The notes: a model not told the origin generated them from the letters alone. Counted from the first letter of the stretch, positions 1 to 8,771 are shown. The stretch: 64,000 nucleotides of DNA from CBDDEH01 sp965226865 (GCA_965226865.1 CBDDEH010000004.1:310001-374000); one strand, 5' to 3'. Numbers and translations: made by a program.

Positions 1-1502
1 AGGGCTGCCGAAAGGTGGCCTTTACCCCCGTCAATCAGTACCAGGTCGGGCGAAACATCCCAGCTTTCGCCCTTGGTTTCTACTAGCCCGTGGTCTCTCT
101 GGTCGCTTCCCTTGCCCTTGAAGCTGGCCAGCTTCTTGAAGCGGCGCCTCAGAACCTCCTGCATCATGGCGTAGTCGTCTATTCCCTCGACGGTCTTAAC
201 GCGGAAGCGGCGATAATGGGAGGGTTTGGGCGATCCCTCGTCGAAGGTCACCATGCTGCCGACAGCGTTGGTACCCTGGATATTGGAGATGTCGTAGCAC
301 TCCATTCGTCTGGGCAAACTTGGCAAGTTAAGGGCCTCTTGGAGCTCCACCATAGCCCTTTGCACCACGTCGGTGTCTGAGAGCCACTTGGCTCGCATCT
401 GATTGAGACCCTGAGACGCGTTCTCTGCCACCATCGTGATCAGTTGGCGTTGTTCACCCCGCTTGGGCTGGACCACAGAGACAGCGCCTCCTCGCTTTTC
501 CTTGAGCCATGCTTCGATGAGAGCATGATCCTCGAGAGGGTGTTGAACTAATATCCTCCGTGGAATATATGTAGCCGACAAGTAGAACTGCTCGATAAAC
601 GCTGTGATAACGTGGCCCGGCGAGTCGTCCTGGGTCCCTACCATGATGTAGTGGTCCCTCCCGATCAGCCTGCCAGTTCGGATGAAGAATACCTCCACCC
701 AGGCTTCGTCTTGTCCTTCTGCCATTGCTATGGCGTCTAGGTCGAAATCCACGGTCGAGTCCACCTTGATACGTTGCTCTTCGACAACCTTCTGGATGTT
801 CCGTAGCTGGTCTCGGACAAAGGCGGCTCTCTCGAACTCCTGCTTGTCTGATGCCTCCTGCATCTTCTTCTGTAGGTCATTGATGACAGTCTCGGTTTTA
901 CCTTCCATGAACATGATTACCTGCTTGATGACTTTGTGGTACTCATCTTTGGTGGCGGCCCCTATGCACGGCGCTATACAGCGGTGGATGTAGTACTCGA
1001 GGCAAGGGCGCGGGTCCTTACCTGTGATCACTTTGGTACACGAGCGATAAGGGAACAGCTTCTTCAGAATATCGAGGGTCTTGCGAACGCTGCCCGCCGT
1101 TGCGAAGGGCCCGAAATAGCGGGCGCCATCCCGGACGATCCTACGAGTGATGTAGACCTGCGGAAAGTCCTCTGCCAGGTCGATCTTGATGTAAGGATAG
1201 GTCTTGTCGTCTTTTAGACGGGCGTTATAAGGTGGCCGGAATTTTTTTATGGTTGTGTTTTCCAGGATGAGGGCTTCAGCTTCGGAGTCGGTAACGATGA
1301 ACTCGAAGTCCGACACCCTGGACACCATATTCCTAATCTTGTGAGGGAGGTTCTGAGAGGGCCCAAAGTAGTAGGCAACGCGGTTCTTCAGGTTGGCTGC
1401 CTTGCCGACGTAGAGGACGCTACCCTTAGCGTCCTCCATTAAGTAGACGCCGGGCTTATCCGGCGTGATTCTCAGCCTGTGGGAAAAGTCCTTGGGTTCC
1501 AT
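1..1502 (-). CDS. uvrC: UvrABC system protein C (excinuclease subunit), 3' end outside window
   Basis: Nucleotide excision repair endonuclease subunit. It acts with UvrA and UvrB and makes both incisions around a bulky DNA lesion. The N-terminus carries a GIY-YIG nuclease domain (PGVYLMEDAKG followed by VLYVGKA at about residues 17-35). A Cys-containing segment typical of UvrC (RPCLEYYIHRCIAPC) lies near residue 165. The reading frame runs to base 1, where the C-terminal RNase H-like nuclease core begins to appear (DLVLIDGGKGHL). About 500 of an expected 600 or so residues are present, so the gene is truncated by the window, not by mutation. The ATG at 1502 follows the small membrane-protein gene by only 8 bases, so it is probably the last gene of the xerD-rpiB transcript. 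Assignment is firm. Confidence 0.95.
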   Translation of the reverse strand, partial: MEPKDFSHRLRITPDKPGVYLMEDAKGSVLYVGKAANLKNRVAYYFGPSQNLPHKIRNMVSRVSDFEFIVTDSEAEALILENTTIKKFRPPYNARLKDDKTYPYIKIDLAEDFPQVYITRRIVRDGARYFGPFATAGSVRKTLDILKKLFPYRSCTKVITGKDPRPCLEYYIHRCIAPCIGAATKDEYHKVIKQVIMFMEGKTETVINDLQKKMQEASDKQEFERAAFVRDQLRNIQKVVEEQRIKVDSTVDFDLDAIAMAEGQDEAWVEVFFIRTGRLIGRDHYIMVGTQDDSPGHVITAFIEQFYLSATYIPRRILVQHPLEDHALIEAWLKEKRGGAVSVVQPKRGEQRQLITMVAENASQGLNQMRAKWLSDTDVVQRAMVELQEALNLPSLPRRMECYDISNIQGTNAVGSMVTFDEGSPKPSHYRRFRVKTVEGIDDYAMMQEVLRRRFKKLASFKGKGSDQRDHGLVETKGESWDVSPDLVLIDGGKGHLSAA

Positions 1503-1510
1503 TGAGACCC

Positions 1511-1849
1511 TTACCTTAATACGAAGGTAAGGGCTATTAGAATAGCCAGAATCCCCGAGAATAGTATACCGATGCGCCTTATTTCGGGGGCAACATAGCT
1601 GTAAACGTTAGAACGAATCTCTGTCTGCTTACTAGATAGACCAGTCTGCCTGGGAGACACAGGGCGAGGTTCCGAGGCTACTCGTGGCTGCGGAGATGGA
1701 GCGGTTTTTCCGGGTTGAGCCGCATCGGCAACCTGGTCGGTTGCCAAAGGCTCTTCAATAACGCCAGACGGTCCTTTGGATTGCCTTTTCTTTTTCTTGG
1801 GCTGGGTTTGTTTCGCCGCTACCCTGCGGGACTTGCTGCGCGGTGGCAT
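1511..1849 (-). CDS. Hypothetical small membrane protein with basic, Lys/Arg-rich N-terminus
   Basis: A 112-residue protein of unknown function. The first 30 residues are very basic (KSRR, KKKKR). A Pro/Ser/Gln-rich low-complexity middle follows, and the last 23 residues form one hydrophobic helix ending in Arg (IGILFSGILAILIALTFVLR). This looks like a C-terminally anchored protein with a cytoplasmic basic tail. The ATG lies one base after the rpiB stop codon and the stop lies just before uvrC, so the gene is translationally tied to its neighbours. That tight packing is the main argument that it is real. I recognise no family. The basic tail could contact nucleic acid or the membrane surface, but this is a guess. 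Confidence 0.6.
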   Translation of the reverse strand: MPPRSKSRRVAAKQTQPKKKKRQSKGPSGVIEEPLATDQVADAAQPGKTAPSPQPRVASEPRPVSPRQTGLSSKQTEIRSNVYSYVAPEIRRIGILFSGILAILIALTFVLR

Positions 1850-1850
1850 G

Positions 1851-2309
1851 TTATCTTATCGCCCCCAACTTTTTCATGTCCATGTCGTTGACCTGTTCGA
1901 TGTTCCCTCGTTCGGACTCATCGATGGAGTTGGTGGAGACCCAAACGTCTAGAATTTCCATGGCTACTTGCGGTGAGGTGAGACGAAGGCTCATACACAG
2001 TACATTGGCGTCGTTCCACATTCTCGCCCCCTTTGCCGTCTCCGCGTCTACGCACAACGCGGCTCTGACTCCCGAGACCTTGTTGGCGGCGATGCTAACA
2101 CCGGTACCTGTCCAGCAAAAAAGGAGTCCCTGGTCCGATCGGCCTTCTGAAACGTCCTCTGCCACCCTTCTCGCAACTTCCGGCCATCTTGGGTCTTCTC
2201 CTGCCTTGAGAGCACCATGAAGGTCTACGCCAAATCTCCGAATCTCAAGTTCCTTCACAATGCGGTCTGTCAGGTCGGTGAGTCCGTCACTTCCCACGGA
2301 AAACTTCAT
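1851..2309 (-). CDS. rpiB: RpiB/LacA/LacB family sugar-phosphate isomerase
   Basis: Predicted ribose-5-phosphate isomerase B, interconverting ribose 5-phosphate and ribulose 5-phosphate in the non-oxidative pentose phosphate pathway. At 152 residues it has the usual family length. The diagnostic core is present: the catalytic Cys segment LLFCWTGTGVSIAANKV near residues 65-81, then VRAALCVDAETA, then the WNDANVLCMS segment. The usual N-terminal Asp-His pair (DHAG) is replaced by SDGL, so the N-terminal phosphate/substrate loop is divergent. A closely related isomerase such as LacA/LacB or allose-6-phosphate isomerase cannot be excluded. The ATG at 2309 is 14 bases downstream of the xerD stop, and all four minus-strand genes here appear to be one operon. 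Confidence 0.85.
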   Translation of the reverse strand: MKFSVGSDGLTDLTDRIVKELEIRRFGVDLHGALKAGEDPRWPEVARRVAEDVSEGRSDQGLLFCWTGTGVSIAANKVSGVRAALCVDAETAKGARMWNDANVLCMSLRLTSPQVAMEILDVWVSTNSIDESERGNIEQVNDMDMKKLGAIR

Positions 2310-2322
2310 TCATCCCCTCCGC

Positions 2323-3261
2323 TTACGTTCGCGGATGGCTCCGATCGAATTCCTTGCGCACATGGTCGGTAGTCAGGTGAGTGTAGACCTGCGTTGTCGT
2401 AATGCTGGAATGTCCAAGGAGCTCTTGTACGTGACGCAGGGAGGCCCCTCCCCTTAACATGTGGGTGGCGAAACTATGCCTTAGTATGTGAGGGGTGATG
2501 GGAACATTTAAGGATGCTCTCTTGGCAAAACTCTTCAAAACGGTCCAGACCCACTGCCTGGTCAGTCTGTCGCCCCTTTGGTTTATAAAGACCGCTTTCT
2601 CCTCCTTTGGGCCTGCACCGCCGCGCTTGCCGGTCGAGCCATTGCGGGAGAGCAAAAGGCGTCGAGCATCCTGGAGATAGGTCTTCAATGCTTGGACTGC
2701 CTTGGGATACATGTACGAAATACGTTCCTTGGACCCCTTACCAATACACCTGACGTATCCGTCTGATAGGTTCACGTCCTCGACGTTAAGGGACACGAGT
2801 TCGCTTACCCTGAGGCCGGTTGCGTAAAGCAACTCGAGCATTGCATAGTCCCGTTTGCCCTCAGGGGACTGCTCCTTGGCAGCCTGGTCCAGCAACTTTT
2901 CGACCTCTTCTTCGGTTAGGTATTTGGGTAAGCTTCTACCCACCCTGGGAGCAGTCAAAAGCTCTGTTGGGTCGTGATCTATGACTTCCTCTTCAACCAG
3001 GAAATTAAAAAAGGACTTGAGGGCAGCGACCTTCCGGGCAGTCGTGGTGTCTCTATAGCTCTTCTTGCCTCGCAGATCAGATACGTAGCTTGTCAAGGTG
3101 TCCAGGTCTACCTGACCCCACCCATCCTTCGATGCGCTGGGGCGTGCCTGGACAAAACTTACGAATTGACTGAGATCGTTTCGATAGGCATCCAGGGTGT
3201 TTGTAGAAAAGCCCTTTTCCACCACCAGATGGTTGAGAAAGGAGTCTACCAAGTCTTTCAA
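2323..3261 (-). CDS. xerD: Tyrosine recombinase XerD/XerC type
   Basis: Site-specific tyrosine recombinase of the XerC/D family, which resolves chromosome dimers at dif. All catalytic residues are visible in the 312-residue protein: Arg151 (ATGLRVSEL), Lys176 (GKGSKER), His258 and Arg261 (HILRHSFATHML), His284 (LLGHSS) and the nucleophile Tyr293 (TQVYTHL). An N-terminal SAM-like domain occupies about residues 1-100. Length and order are typical of chromosomal Xer proteins. Isolation in a housekeeping operon, away from any prophage, argues for Xer rather than a phage integrase. The chosen start is TTG at 3261, with an AGAGAGGAA Shine-Dalgarno-like stretch about 14 bases upstream. I cannot tell XerC from XerD by eye. 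Confidence 0.92.
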   Translation of the reverse strand: MKDLVDSFLNHLVVEKGFSTNTLDAYRNDLSQFVSFVQARPSASKDGWGQVDLDTLTSYVSDLRGKKSYRDTTTARKVAALKSFFNFLVEEEVIDHDPTELLTAPRVGRSLPKYLTEEEVEKLLDQAAKEQSPEGKRDYAMLELLYATGLRVSELVSLNVEDVNLSDGYVRCIGKGSKERISYMYPKAVQALKTYLQDARRLLLSRNGSTGKRGGAGPKEEKAVFINQRGDRLTRQWVWTVLKSFAKRASLNVPITPHILRHSFATHMLRGGASLRHVQELLGHSSITTTQVYTHLTTDHVRKEFDRSHPRT

Positions 3262-3369
3262 AGTCGCCTAATTCCTCTCTAATCGTTCATACAGCCAGAA
3301 TCTCAATTCTATCACAATATCTAGTGTTCAAGTTGCTGAGGGCTAGCCAAAGACCGGGGGGGGGTTCGC

Positions 3370-3399
3370 TTGAAGCCCTTTCTCCAGCGGTGCTATACT
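3370..3399 (+). promoter_or_regulatory. Sigma-70 type promoter upstream of thrB
   Basis: A TTGAAG -35 box (3370-3375) and a TATACT -10 box (3394-3399) are separated by 18 bases. They sit about 30 bases upstream of the thrB ATG. The intergenic region also separates the divergent xerD and thrB operons. This is a consensus match only. Confidence 0.5.
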
Positions 3400-3430
3400 C
3401 ATCGGACTTTGCCACCCTGGTTACACGGAT

Positions 3431-4366
3431 ATGGAACGAAAATCGATAAGAGTGTTATCCCCCGCGACGACGGCCAACCTTGGTCCGGGTTTCGACTGTA
3501 TGGGTATGGCCCTGGATATCTGGAACCAGATAATGGTAGCCCCAGCCGGGGCAACGAAGGTAGAAATCCAGGGTGAGGGAGCCAATGACCTGCCTGGGGA
3601 CGAACGCAGTCTGGTTTACCAAGCGATGGAACGCCTTTTCGACCAGGCCCGTGTCGAGCTTCCGGCTATAAGTCTGTATTGCCGGAACCAGATACCACTA
3701 AAGAGAGGGCTAGGCAGCAGCGCATCAGCGATCGTTGGAGGCCTGGTTGCGGCAAATCACCTCCTAATGCAAGTGACCGAAGACGAACGCGAACCCTTCA
3801 CGGATAGCGACCTTCTGGAAATTGCCAGTGATATTGAGGGCCATCCAGATAACGTGGCGGCTTGTTTGCTTGGCGGCCTTCAACTGGTGGTACGAGAGGA
3901 TAAGTCGCTGGTTACGGCGCCCATCCCTCTTCCAAAGGACTTGAGAGCCGTTCTGCTGATTCCGGACTCCACGGTTTCAACCAAGGAGGCCCGATCAGTG
4001 CTGCCCGACAAGGTGGCTATGCAGGACGCAGTGTATAATATCGGCAGAGTGGCTCTTATGGTAAACGCATTGGCTACGGGCCGGTTGGATGACCTTGGTA
4101 TAGCCACGAAAGACAAGCTACATCAGCCCTATCGTCAAAGTCTGATTAAGGGCATGAAGGTAATCTTCGAATCCGCCTTGAGAGCTGATGCGCTGGGGGT
4201 CTTCTTATCAGGTAGCGGGCCGACGATTCTGGCCTTGACTCGAAATCACGAAATGACCGTCGCTTACTACATGGCTGACGCTGCCCGCCAGTGCCAGGTC
4301 AACGCCGAGGTAAAGATAACCAGTCCCTCACCAAACGGAGCCCACCTAGCCGTAAAAGCGAACTGA
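3431..4366 (+). CDS. thrB: Homoserine kinase (GHMP family)
   Basis: Phosphorylates L-homoserine to O-phospho-L-homoserine, the step before threonine synthase. The 311-residue protein shows the three GHMP motifs: PATTANLGPGFD at residues 11-22, the phosphate-binding loop LKRGLGSSASAIVGG at about 90-104, and a C-terminal GVFLSGSGPTILAL segment near 255-270. Length matches the family. It is followed after 7 bases by an aspartokinase gene, so the first and the penultimate steps of threonine synthesis are co-transcribed from the promoter at 3370-3399. The ATG at 3431 sits directly before the conserved beta strand (IRVLSPAT). No strong Shine-Dalgarno sequence is visible. Confidence 0.95.
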   Translation: MERKSIRVLSPATTANLGPGFDCMGMALDIWNQIMVAPAGATKVEIQGEGANDLPGDERSLVYQAMERLFDQARVELPAISLYCRNQIPLKRGLGSSASAIVGGLVAANHLLMQVTEDEREPFTDSDLLEIASDIEGHPDNVAACLLGGLQLVVREDKSLVTAPIPLPKDLRAVLLIPDSTVSTKEARSVLPDKVAMQDAVYNIGRVALMVNALATGRLDDLGIATKDKLHQPYRQSLIKGMKVIFESALRADALGVFLSGSGPTILALTRNHEMTVAYYMADAARQCQVNAEVKITSPSPNGAHLAVKAN

Positions 4367-4373
4367 CTGAACT

Positions 4374-5597
4374 ATGTCCCTGGTCGTTCAAAAATATGGT
4401 GGTAGCTCCGTAGGTGACGCCGACAAGATAAAGAGCGTGGCTCTGCGCATCTCGGAAACCAAAGGGTCCGGAACCGACGTTGTGGCGGTGGTTTCCGCCA
4501 TGGGAGACACCACCGACAACCTTCTGGAGATGGCGACAGGAGTTTCCGGAGATCCCAACCCAAGGGAACTGGATCTCCTTCTATCTACAGGCGAACTGGT
4601 TTCCTGCACCCTTTTGGCCATGGCCACCAGAGCGTTGGGATATGACTCAATTAGCCTTAGCGGCTCTCAGGCCGGAATAAGGACCAACGCCATTTTCGGA
4701 AGGGCGCGAATCTCAAACGTCGATACCGCGCGGATCAAAAAAGAGCTGGACCAGGGAAAGCTTGTGATCGTGGCTGGTTTTCAAGGAGTGACCGAAGACA
4801 TGGATATCACCACCCTTGGACGGGGCGGTTCGGATACAACAGCAGTCGCCCTCGCTGCGGCATTGGGCGCCGACCGTTGCGAAGTATATACTGACGTAGA
4901 CGGAATATATACAGCAGACCCCCGGATAGTGCCGGAGGCAAGAAAGGTACCAGAAATCGACTATGAAGAGATGCTGGAGATGGCAGGTTATGGTGCCAAG
5001 ATGCATCCCCGGTCCATCGAACTTGGCGCTGCATACAATGTCCCAATCTATGTGGCCTCCAGCTTTGACAACCGTCCAGGAACCCTGATTCATGAAATTC
5101 CGAAAGGCGTTATGGAAGAGCGAATCAAGATAACAGGGATCGCGTATGACCGAAACGTCGCCAAAATCACTATGAGAAGGGTGCCGGACAGGCCGGGCAT
5201 TGCCGCCACTATTCTAGAACCCATGGCGAACGCCGGAATAAGCGTGGACACGATCGTACAGAATACGAGTATCGAGAACGTCTCAGACTTGAGCTTCACA
5301 GTGGCCCGTTCCGATCTAACCCGGACTGTGGAGATACTGGAGCCTGTCGCCAAATCAGTGGCCGCCGCCGAGATGAACACCGATGATACGCTGTCCAAGG
5401 TCAGCATGGTGGGCGCGGGTATGCAGAACTCGCCTGGCTACGCCGCGTTGATGTTTCGAGCCCTAGCGGACGCCGGCATAAACATCGAGATGATCACAAC
5501 CTCTGAAATTCGCATCACCTGCATTATCTCGGAAGCACAAGTCGAGGACGCCGTGCGCACATTGCACAAGGTATTCCAACTGGACAAGGCTGAGTAG
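4374..5597 (+). CDS. lysC: Aspartate kinase with C-terminal ACT domains
   Basis: Catalyses ATP-dependent phosphorylation of L-aspartate, the committed step to lysine, methionine and threonine. The 407 residues begin with the family signature VQKYGGSSVGD. The catalytic domain continues through TLGRGGSDTTAVALAAAL and EVYTDVDGIYTADPR. Two ACT regulatory domains fill roughly residues 265-405 (RPGIAATILEPMANAGISVD and GYAALMFRALADAGINIEM), which usually confer feedback inhibition by lysine and/or threonine. This is the monofunctional form of about 400 residues. It starts 7 bases after the thrB stop and is followed closely by a glycosyltransferase. DapF and DapL for the same pathway lie at 47-49 kb. 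Confidence 0.96.
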   Translation: MSLVVQKYGGSSVGDADKIKSVALRISETKGSGTDVVAVVSAMGDTTDNLLEMATGVSGDPNPRELDLLLSTGELVSCTLLAMATRALGYDSISLSGSQAGIRTNAIFGRARISNVDTARIKKELDQGKLVIVAGFQGVTEDMDITTLGRGGSDTTAVALAAALGADRCEVYTDVDGIYTADPRIVPEARKVPEIDYEEMLEMAGYGAKMHPRSIELGAAYNVPIYVASSFDNRPGTLIHEIPKGVMEERIKITGIAYDRNVAKITMRRVPDRPGIAATILEPMANAGISVDTIVQNTSIENVSDLSFTVARSDLTRTVEILEPVAKSVAAAEMNTDDTLSKVSMVGAGMQNSPGYAALMFRALADAGINIEMITTSEIRITCIISEAQVEDAVRTLHKVFQLDKAE

Positions 5598-5605
5598 CTT
5601 ATCTC

Positions 5606-6355
5606 GTGAGTCAACCCTTCCTCTCGGTCATCATACCCGCATACAACGAAGAGCCCCGCATAGTCGACACTTTGAGACAGGTCCTGGACTATCTGGGATC
5701 CCAGTCTTACACCTGGGAAGTGGTGGTTGTGGATGACGGCAGCACAGACACAACTCCCTCCTTGGTGGACACCTTTTCAAAGGACTACACCAACGTACGA
5801 TTGATCCGAGTCCCTCACGGAGGGAAGGGCTGGGCCGTTAATCAAGGAATGCTATCAACGGCAGCAGAGTACCGTTTCATGTGCGATGCCGACTTGTCGA
5901 TGCCCATAGACCAAATCAACAGGTTCCTCCCCCCAGAAAAAACCGATTTCGATATCGCCATCGGCTCTAGGGAAATCCCGGGAGCGAGGCGCATAGGCGA
6001 GCCTTACCGACGTCATTTTATGGGACGCCTATATAACCGGCTGGTGAGGCTACTGATAATCCCGAACATCTCCGACACCCAATGCGGTTTCAAGTGCTTT
6101 CGAGGAGAGGTAGCCGACAAGCTTTTCCCGTTACAAAAAATGAACGGGTTTGCATTCGATGTCGAGTTGCTGTTCCTCGCCAGGAAAAAAGCGATTCGTA
6201 TCGAGGAGGTTCCGATAGATTGGTACTACATGCCACAAAGTAAAGTTAGAGCCGTTAAGGACTCCTTTGCTATGACAGGAAGCATCCTGAAGATACGCTG
6301 GAACAATCTGCGAGGGAAGTATCGAAGGGTACCACCCTTGTTTGATTGTTACTGA
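5606..6355 (+). CDS. GT2 family glycosyltransferase, dolichyl-phosphate-glucosyltransferase-like
   Basis: A 249-residue GT-A fold glycosyltransferase. The nucleotide-sugar site shows as LSVIIPAYNEE (6-16) and VVVVDDGSTD (39-48). A GGKGWAVNQG loop follows, then the metal-binding FMCDADLSMP (91-100). A SDTQCGFKCFRG segment follows, typical of the ALG5/DPM-like branch that transfers sugar to a polyprenyl phosphate. No transmembrane helices are evident, so a membrane-associated soluble enzyme is likely. The start is GTG at 5606, 8 bases after lysC, so it is transcribed with thrB-lysC although no metabolic link is obvious. Donor and acceptor cannot be read from sequence. Confidence 0.88.
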   Translation: MSQPFLSVIIPAYNEEPRIVDTLRQVLDYLGSQSYTWEVVVVDDGSTDTTPSLVDTFSKDYTNVRLIRVPHGGKGWAVNQGMLSTAAEYRFMCDADLSMPIDQINRFLPPEKTDFDIAIGSREIPGARRIGEPYRRHFMGRLYNRLVRLLIIPNISDTQCGFKCFRGEVADKLFPLQKMNGFAFDVELLFLARKKAIRIEEVPIDWYYMPQSKVRAVKDSFAMTGSILKIRWNNLRGKYRRVPPLFDCY

Positions 6356-6456
6356 AATGCTCTAATTTGATGGGGTTAACCCACTTGACCCATGGGGGAA
6401 TTTGTTGTATTCAAGAAATTAGTAAACTTTTTTCGGCAATTATGGCTTGCGGTTCC

Positions 6457-6480
6457 AACTAACGTTGCGTTAGTTTTTAT
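6457..6480 (+). terminator. Putative intrinsic terminator after the thrB-lysC-GT operon
   Basis: An 8-bp perfect stem (AACTAACG / CGTTAGTT) with a TTG loop runs directly into a T-rich stretch (TTTTTAT). It lies in the AT-rich gap between the glycosyltransferase and the TPR gene. The stem is short and AT-rich, so it would be a weak terminator. It could also act as an inverted-repeat operator for the downstream gene. Confidence 0.4.
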
Positions 6481-6535
6481 AACATGGCAGGCTGACCAAA
6501 GTCTCCGTTGCTTGGAGCTAAAACGGTAAATAGAA

Positions 6536-7384
6536 ATGACCACACTAACGGAAGATAAAGCAAAACTCAGGCGAGAAAAGAGTAAAGAAGCGATTGCCCT
6601 GGCACTAGAGGGTAATTGGGAGAAGGCCGTCGAGGTTAACCACGAGATCCTACTCCGGATCCCTGACGACGTTGAATCGCTAAACCGCTTGGGTAAAGCG
6701 CTCATGGAACTGGGTAAATATTCCGCCGCGAGGGGGACATTCGAGCGTGCGGCAAAGATCGCTCCCTACAACACCATCGCCAAGAAGAACCTAGAGAGAC
6801 TTGCACACTTGCAGGAGTCAAACCCTTCCCCGAAGGCGGGGAAAATGGTCACTCCTTACTTGTTTATAGAAGAGAGCGGGAAGTCTGGGATTTCATTGCT
6901 CAGAAAGCCCGCTCCGAGCCAGGTACTGGCCAAGATGGCCGCAGGAGACAGGGTAACCCTCCATGTCCGAGAACATTCGTTGGAAGTTCGAAACAGTAGA
7001 GATGAGTGCCTCGGCGACGTGGACACCAAATTGGGCACACGGCTGATCCGCCTCATGAACGACGGTAACAAATACGAAGTTGCCGTTATCGGAACGAACA
7101 ACCAGGAAATCTCAGTAATCATCTGGGAAAGCTATCGGCATCTCAGCCTGGCCAACGTATGCTCCTTTCCCACAAGAAGCAAAGAGGACTCCAAAGTCTA
7201 CTGGCGAGACGCCCTGCTCAGATACGATATCGATAGCGAACCTGAGGAGGACGAAGAGGAACTGGCCTCTGAATGGAAAGATGGATACTCAGGAGGCTCG
7301 GCCCCAACGGATGGTGAAGATCCCTCCGAGGCACAGTTCTCCAGGGAACCTGTCACGGCTGCCGAGGGCGAATACGAAGAGTAA
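6536..7384 (+). CDS. TPR-repeat protein with acidic C-terminal tail
   Basis: A 282-residue protein of unknown function. Residues 10-95 form two to three tetratricopeptide repeats (ALALEGNWEKAVEVNHEIL, SLNRLGKALMELGKYSAARG), a protein-protein interaction scaffold. A globular domain of about 120 residues follows, with a beta-rich segment around RVTLHVREHSLEVRNS and KYEVAVIGTNNQEISVI. The C-terminus is strongly acidic (EPEEDEEELASEWKD). No signal peptide or membrane segment is seen, so a cytoplasmic location is likely. The gene stands alone after a possible terminator. I recognise the TPR part only. Confidence 0.75.
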   Translation: MTTLTEDKAKLRREKSKEAIALALEGNWEKAVEVNHEILLRIPDDVESLNRLGKALMELGKYSAARGTFERAAKIAPYNTIAKKNLERLAHLQESNPSPKAGKMVTPYLFIEESGKSGISLLRKPAPSQVLAKMAAGDRVTLHVREHSLEVRNSRDECLGDVDTKLGTRLIRLMNDGNKYEVAVIGTNNQEISVIIWESYRHLSLANVCSFPTRSKEDSKVYWRDALLRYDIDSEPEEDEEELASEWKDGYSGGSAPTDGEDPSEAQFSREPVTAAEGEYEE

Positions 7385-7414
7385 CCCCGCTCTTCCTAAG
7401 TTCCTATCTCCGGA

Positions 7415-7734
7415 TTAGTTTTCAAGGCGCTGGAAAGCATCGACTCGGACCGCACCTGGATATTCTCCCGGGTCGCCCTCAGCCGTAAATAACCCGCTTG
7501 AGTCGATCGTGCCCACGTCTGGGTTGGTTACGCTCCATCGGAAGAATACATCAGGCGTCAGAACGTTGTTCTTATCGTAACCCACTGCCTGAAACTGGAT
7601 TCGTTCCTTTTGGGCGAGCCTCACGGTCTCTGGTGTAATAGTAACGTGGTCTAGCTTGTCCCGTATTATTAATGTGGCGCTCACCTCTTTCACCACCGGT
7701 CCGGTCTCGGTCTCAAGGGTCACTTCGGCGCGGA
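7415..7734 (-). pseudogene. Truncated C-terminal part of an Ig-like (Big-2 type) surface protein
   Basis: About 105 codons on the minus strand encode one bacterial Ig-like repeat. Typical words are VRLAQKERIQFQAVGYDKNN, FFRWSVTNPDVGTIDSSGLF and GEYPGAVRVDAF. Such domains occur in large secreted or surface proteins. The frame begins abruptly at 7734, where the reading frame meets a TGA inside the IS3 end, and no signal peptide or start region precedes it. A GTG at 7723 could start translation but would be mid-domain. I read it as the 3' remnant of a larger gene cut by the insertion sequence. The missing 5' part is not on the other side of the element. Confidence 0.65.
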
Positions 7735-7760
7735 TTCAAGTGGACCCTTCAAGTGGACCC
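7735..7760. repeat. 13-bp tandem duplication at the left IS3 end
   Basis: The sequence TTCAAGTGGACCC occurs twice in direct tandem (7735-7747 and 7748-7760), and the second copy runs into the IS end TGGACCCC. It looks like a duplicated IS terminus left by an abnormal transposition or a slip. Confidence 0.7.
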
Positions 7761-7765
7761 CATCA

Positions 7766-8677
7766 TCAGGACAGCGGTGAGGCTAAAATAAGAGAGTCTA
7801 CCGCTGGGGTGTCTCGTAAACCTTCATCCGATGGTAAGGCTCGTGGAAGTTCCAGTAAACACCTTTGTGGGCTCACTGCATGGAACACCTGACCCGGTGA
7901 CCGATAGCCCAGGGCTTGATGGGGCCGCTCTTGGTTGTAGAAGGCCAGATAAGCCCCAATCCCCTTTCTGGCCTCAGTCCCATTTTGGTATGCCTTCAGG
8001 TACACCTCCTCGTACTTGATGCTGCGCCACAGCCGTTCCACGAAGACGTTGTCCATGCACCGGCCCCTGCCGTCCATGCTCACTTGAACGCCTTGCGCCA
8101 GCAGCATGCTGGTGAAGGCCTCGCTGGTGAACTGGCTGCCCTGGTCGGTGTTGAAGATCTGTGGCCGACCCTTGCTCAAGGCCTCTTCCAGAGCCGCAAC
8201 ACAGAAGTCTACCTCCAGGGTGTTGGACAGCCGCCAGGCCAGCACGTAGCGGCTGTGCCAGTCCATGATGGCCATCAAGTAGAGGAAACCCCGAGCCATG
8301 GGTATGTAGGTGATGTCGGTGGCCCACACCTGGTTGACCCGGTTGATCTCCAGCCCCCTGAGCAAGTACGGATAGACCTTATGCCCTGGGTTTGGCTTGC
8401 TGGTGTTGGGACGCCGGTAGATGGCCTCCAGGCCTATCAGCTGCATCAGCCGGCGGACCCGCTTGCGGTTGACCTGGTGTCCGTGATTTCTGAGCCAGGC
8501 AGTCATCCTTCTGGAGCCGTAGAAAGGTGTCTTCAGGTACTGTTGGTCTATGAGGGCCATCAACTCCAAGTCCTCGGCGCCGGCCTCGGTTGGCAGGTAG
8601 TACAACGCGGAGCGGCTGATACCCAGCAACGCGCACTGGCGCACCAGAGACAGCTTCGGTTCTTCTCGGTCAATCAT
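7766..8677 (-). CDS. IS3-family transposase OrfB (DDE integrase core)
   Basis: A transposase catalytic subunit of 303 residues. An HTH_21-like N-terminus (SLVRQCALLGISRSALYYLP) precedes an rve integrase core. The DDE acids are visible: Asp in VWATDITYIP, Asp in IFNTDQGSQFTS, and Glu in VFVERLWRSIKYEEVYL. The C-terminal ERPHQALGYRSP word is also typical. The ATG at 8677 lies within the target duplication of the inserted IS1182-like element, so the frame is complete. However, OrfB is now 2 kb away from OrfA, and the usual -1 frameshifted OrfAB fusion can no longer be made. The reading frame extended upstream of 8677 belongs to the other element and is not part of this protein. Confidence 0.9.
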   Translation of the reverse strand: MIDREEPKLSLVRQCALLGISRSALYYLPTEAGAEDLELMALIDQQYLKTPFYGSRRMTAWLRNHGHQVNRKRVRRLMQLIGLEAIYRRPNTSKPNPGHKVYPYLLRGLEINRVNQVWATDITYIPMARGFLYLMAIMDWHSRYVLAWRLSNTLEVDFCVAALEEALSKGRPQIFNTDQGSQFTSEAFTSMLLAQGVQVSMDGRGRCMDNVFVERLWRSIKYEEVYLKAYQNGTEARKGIGAYLAFYNQERPHQALGYRSPGQVFHAVSPQRCLLELPRALPSDEGLRDTPAVDSLILASPLS

Positions 8678-8771
8678 GATTTGTTCGTAAAAACCCCTCG
8701 CCAGCCTGGGGCAAGGTGGGGATAATGTAATAAAAGGTCGTGGGCGCTGCGCCTGGCCGAGGGAGGGGAGG

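Noticed and set aside
7916..8725. Long plus-strand open frame of 269 codons
   Set aside because: It is antisense to the IS3 OrfB, whose DDE motifs are clear; the plus-strand translation has no recognisable domain.
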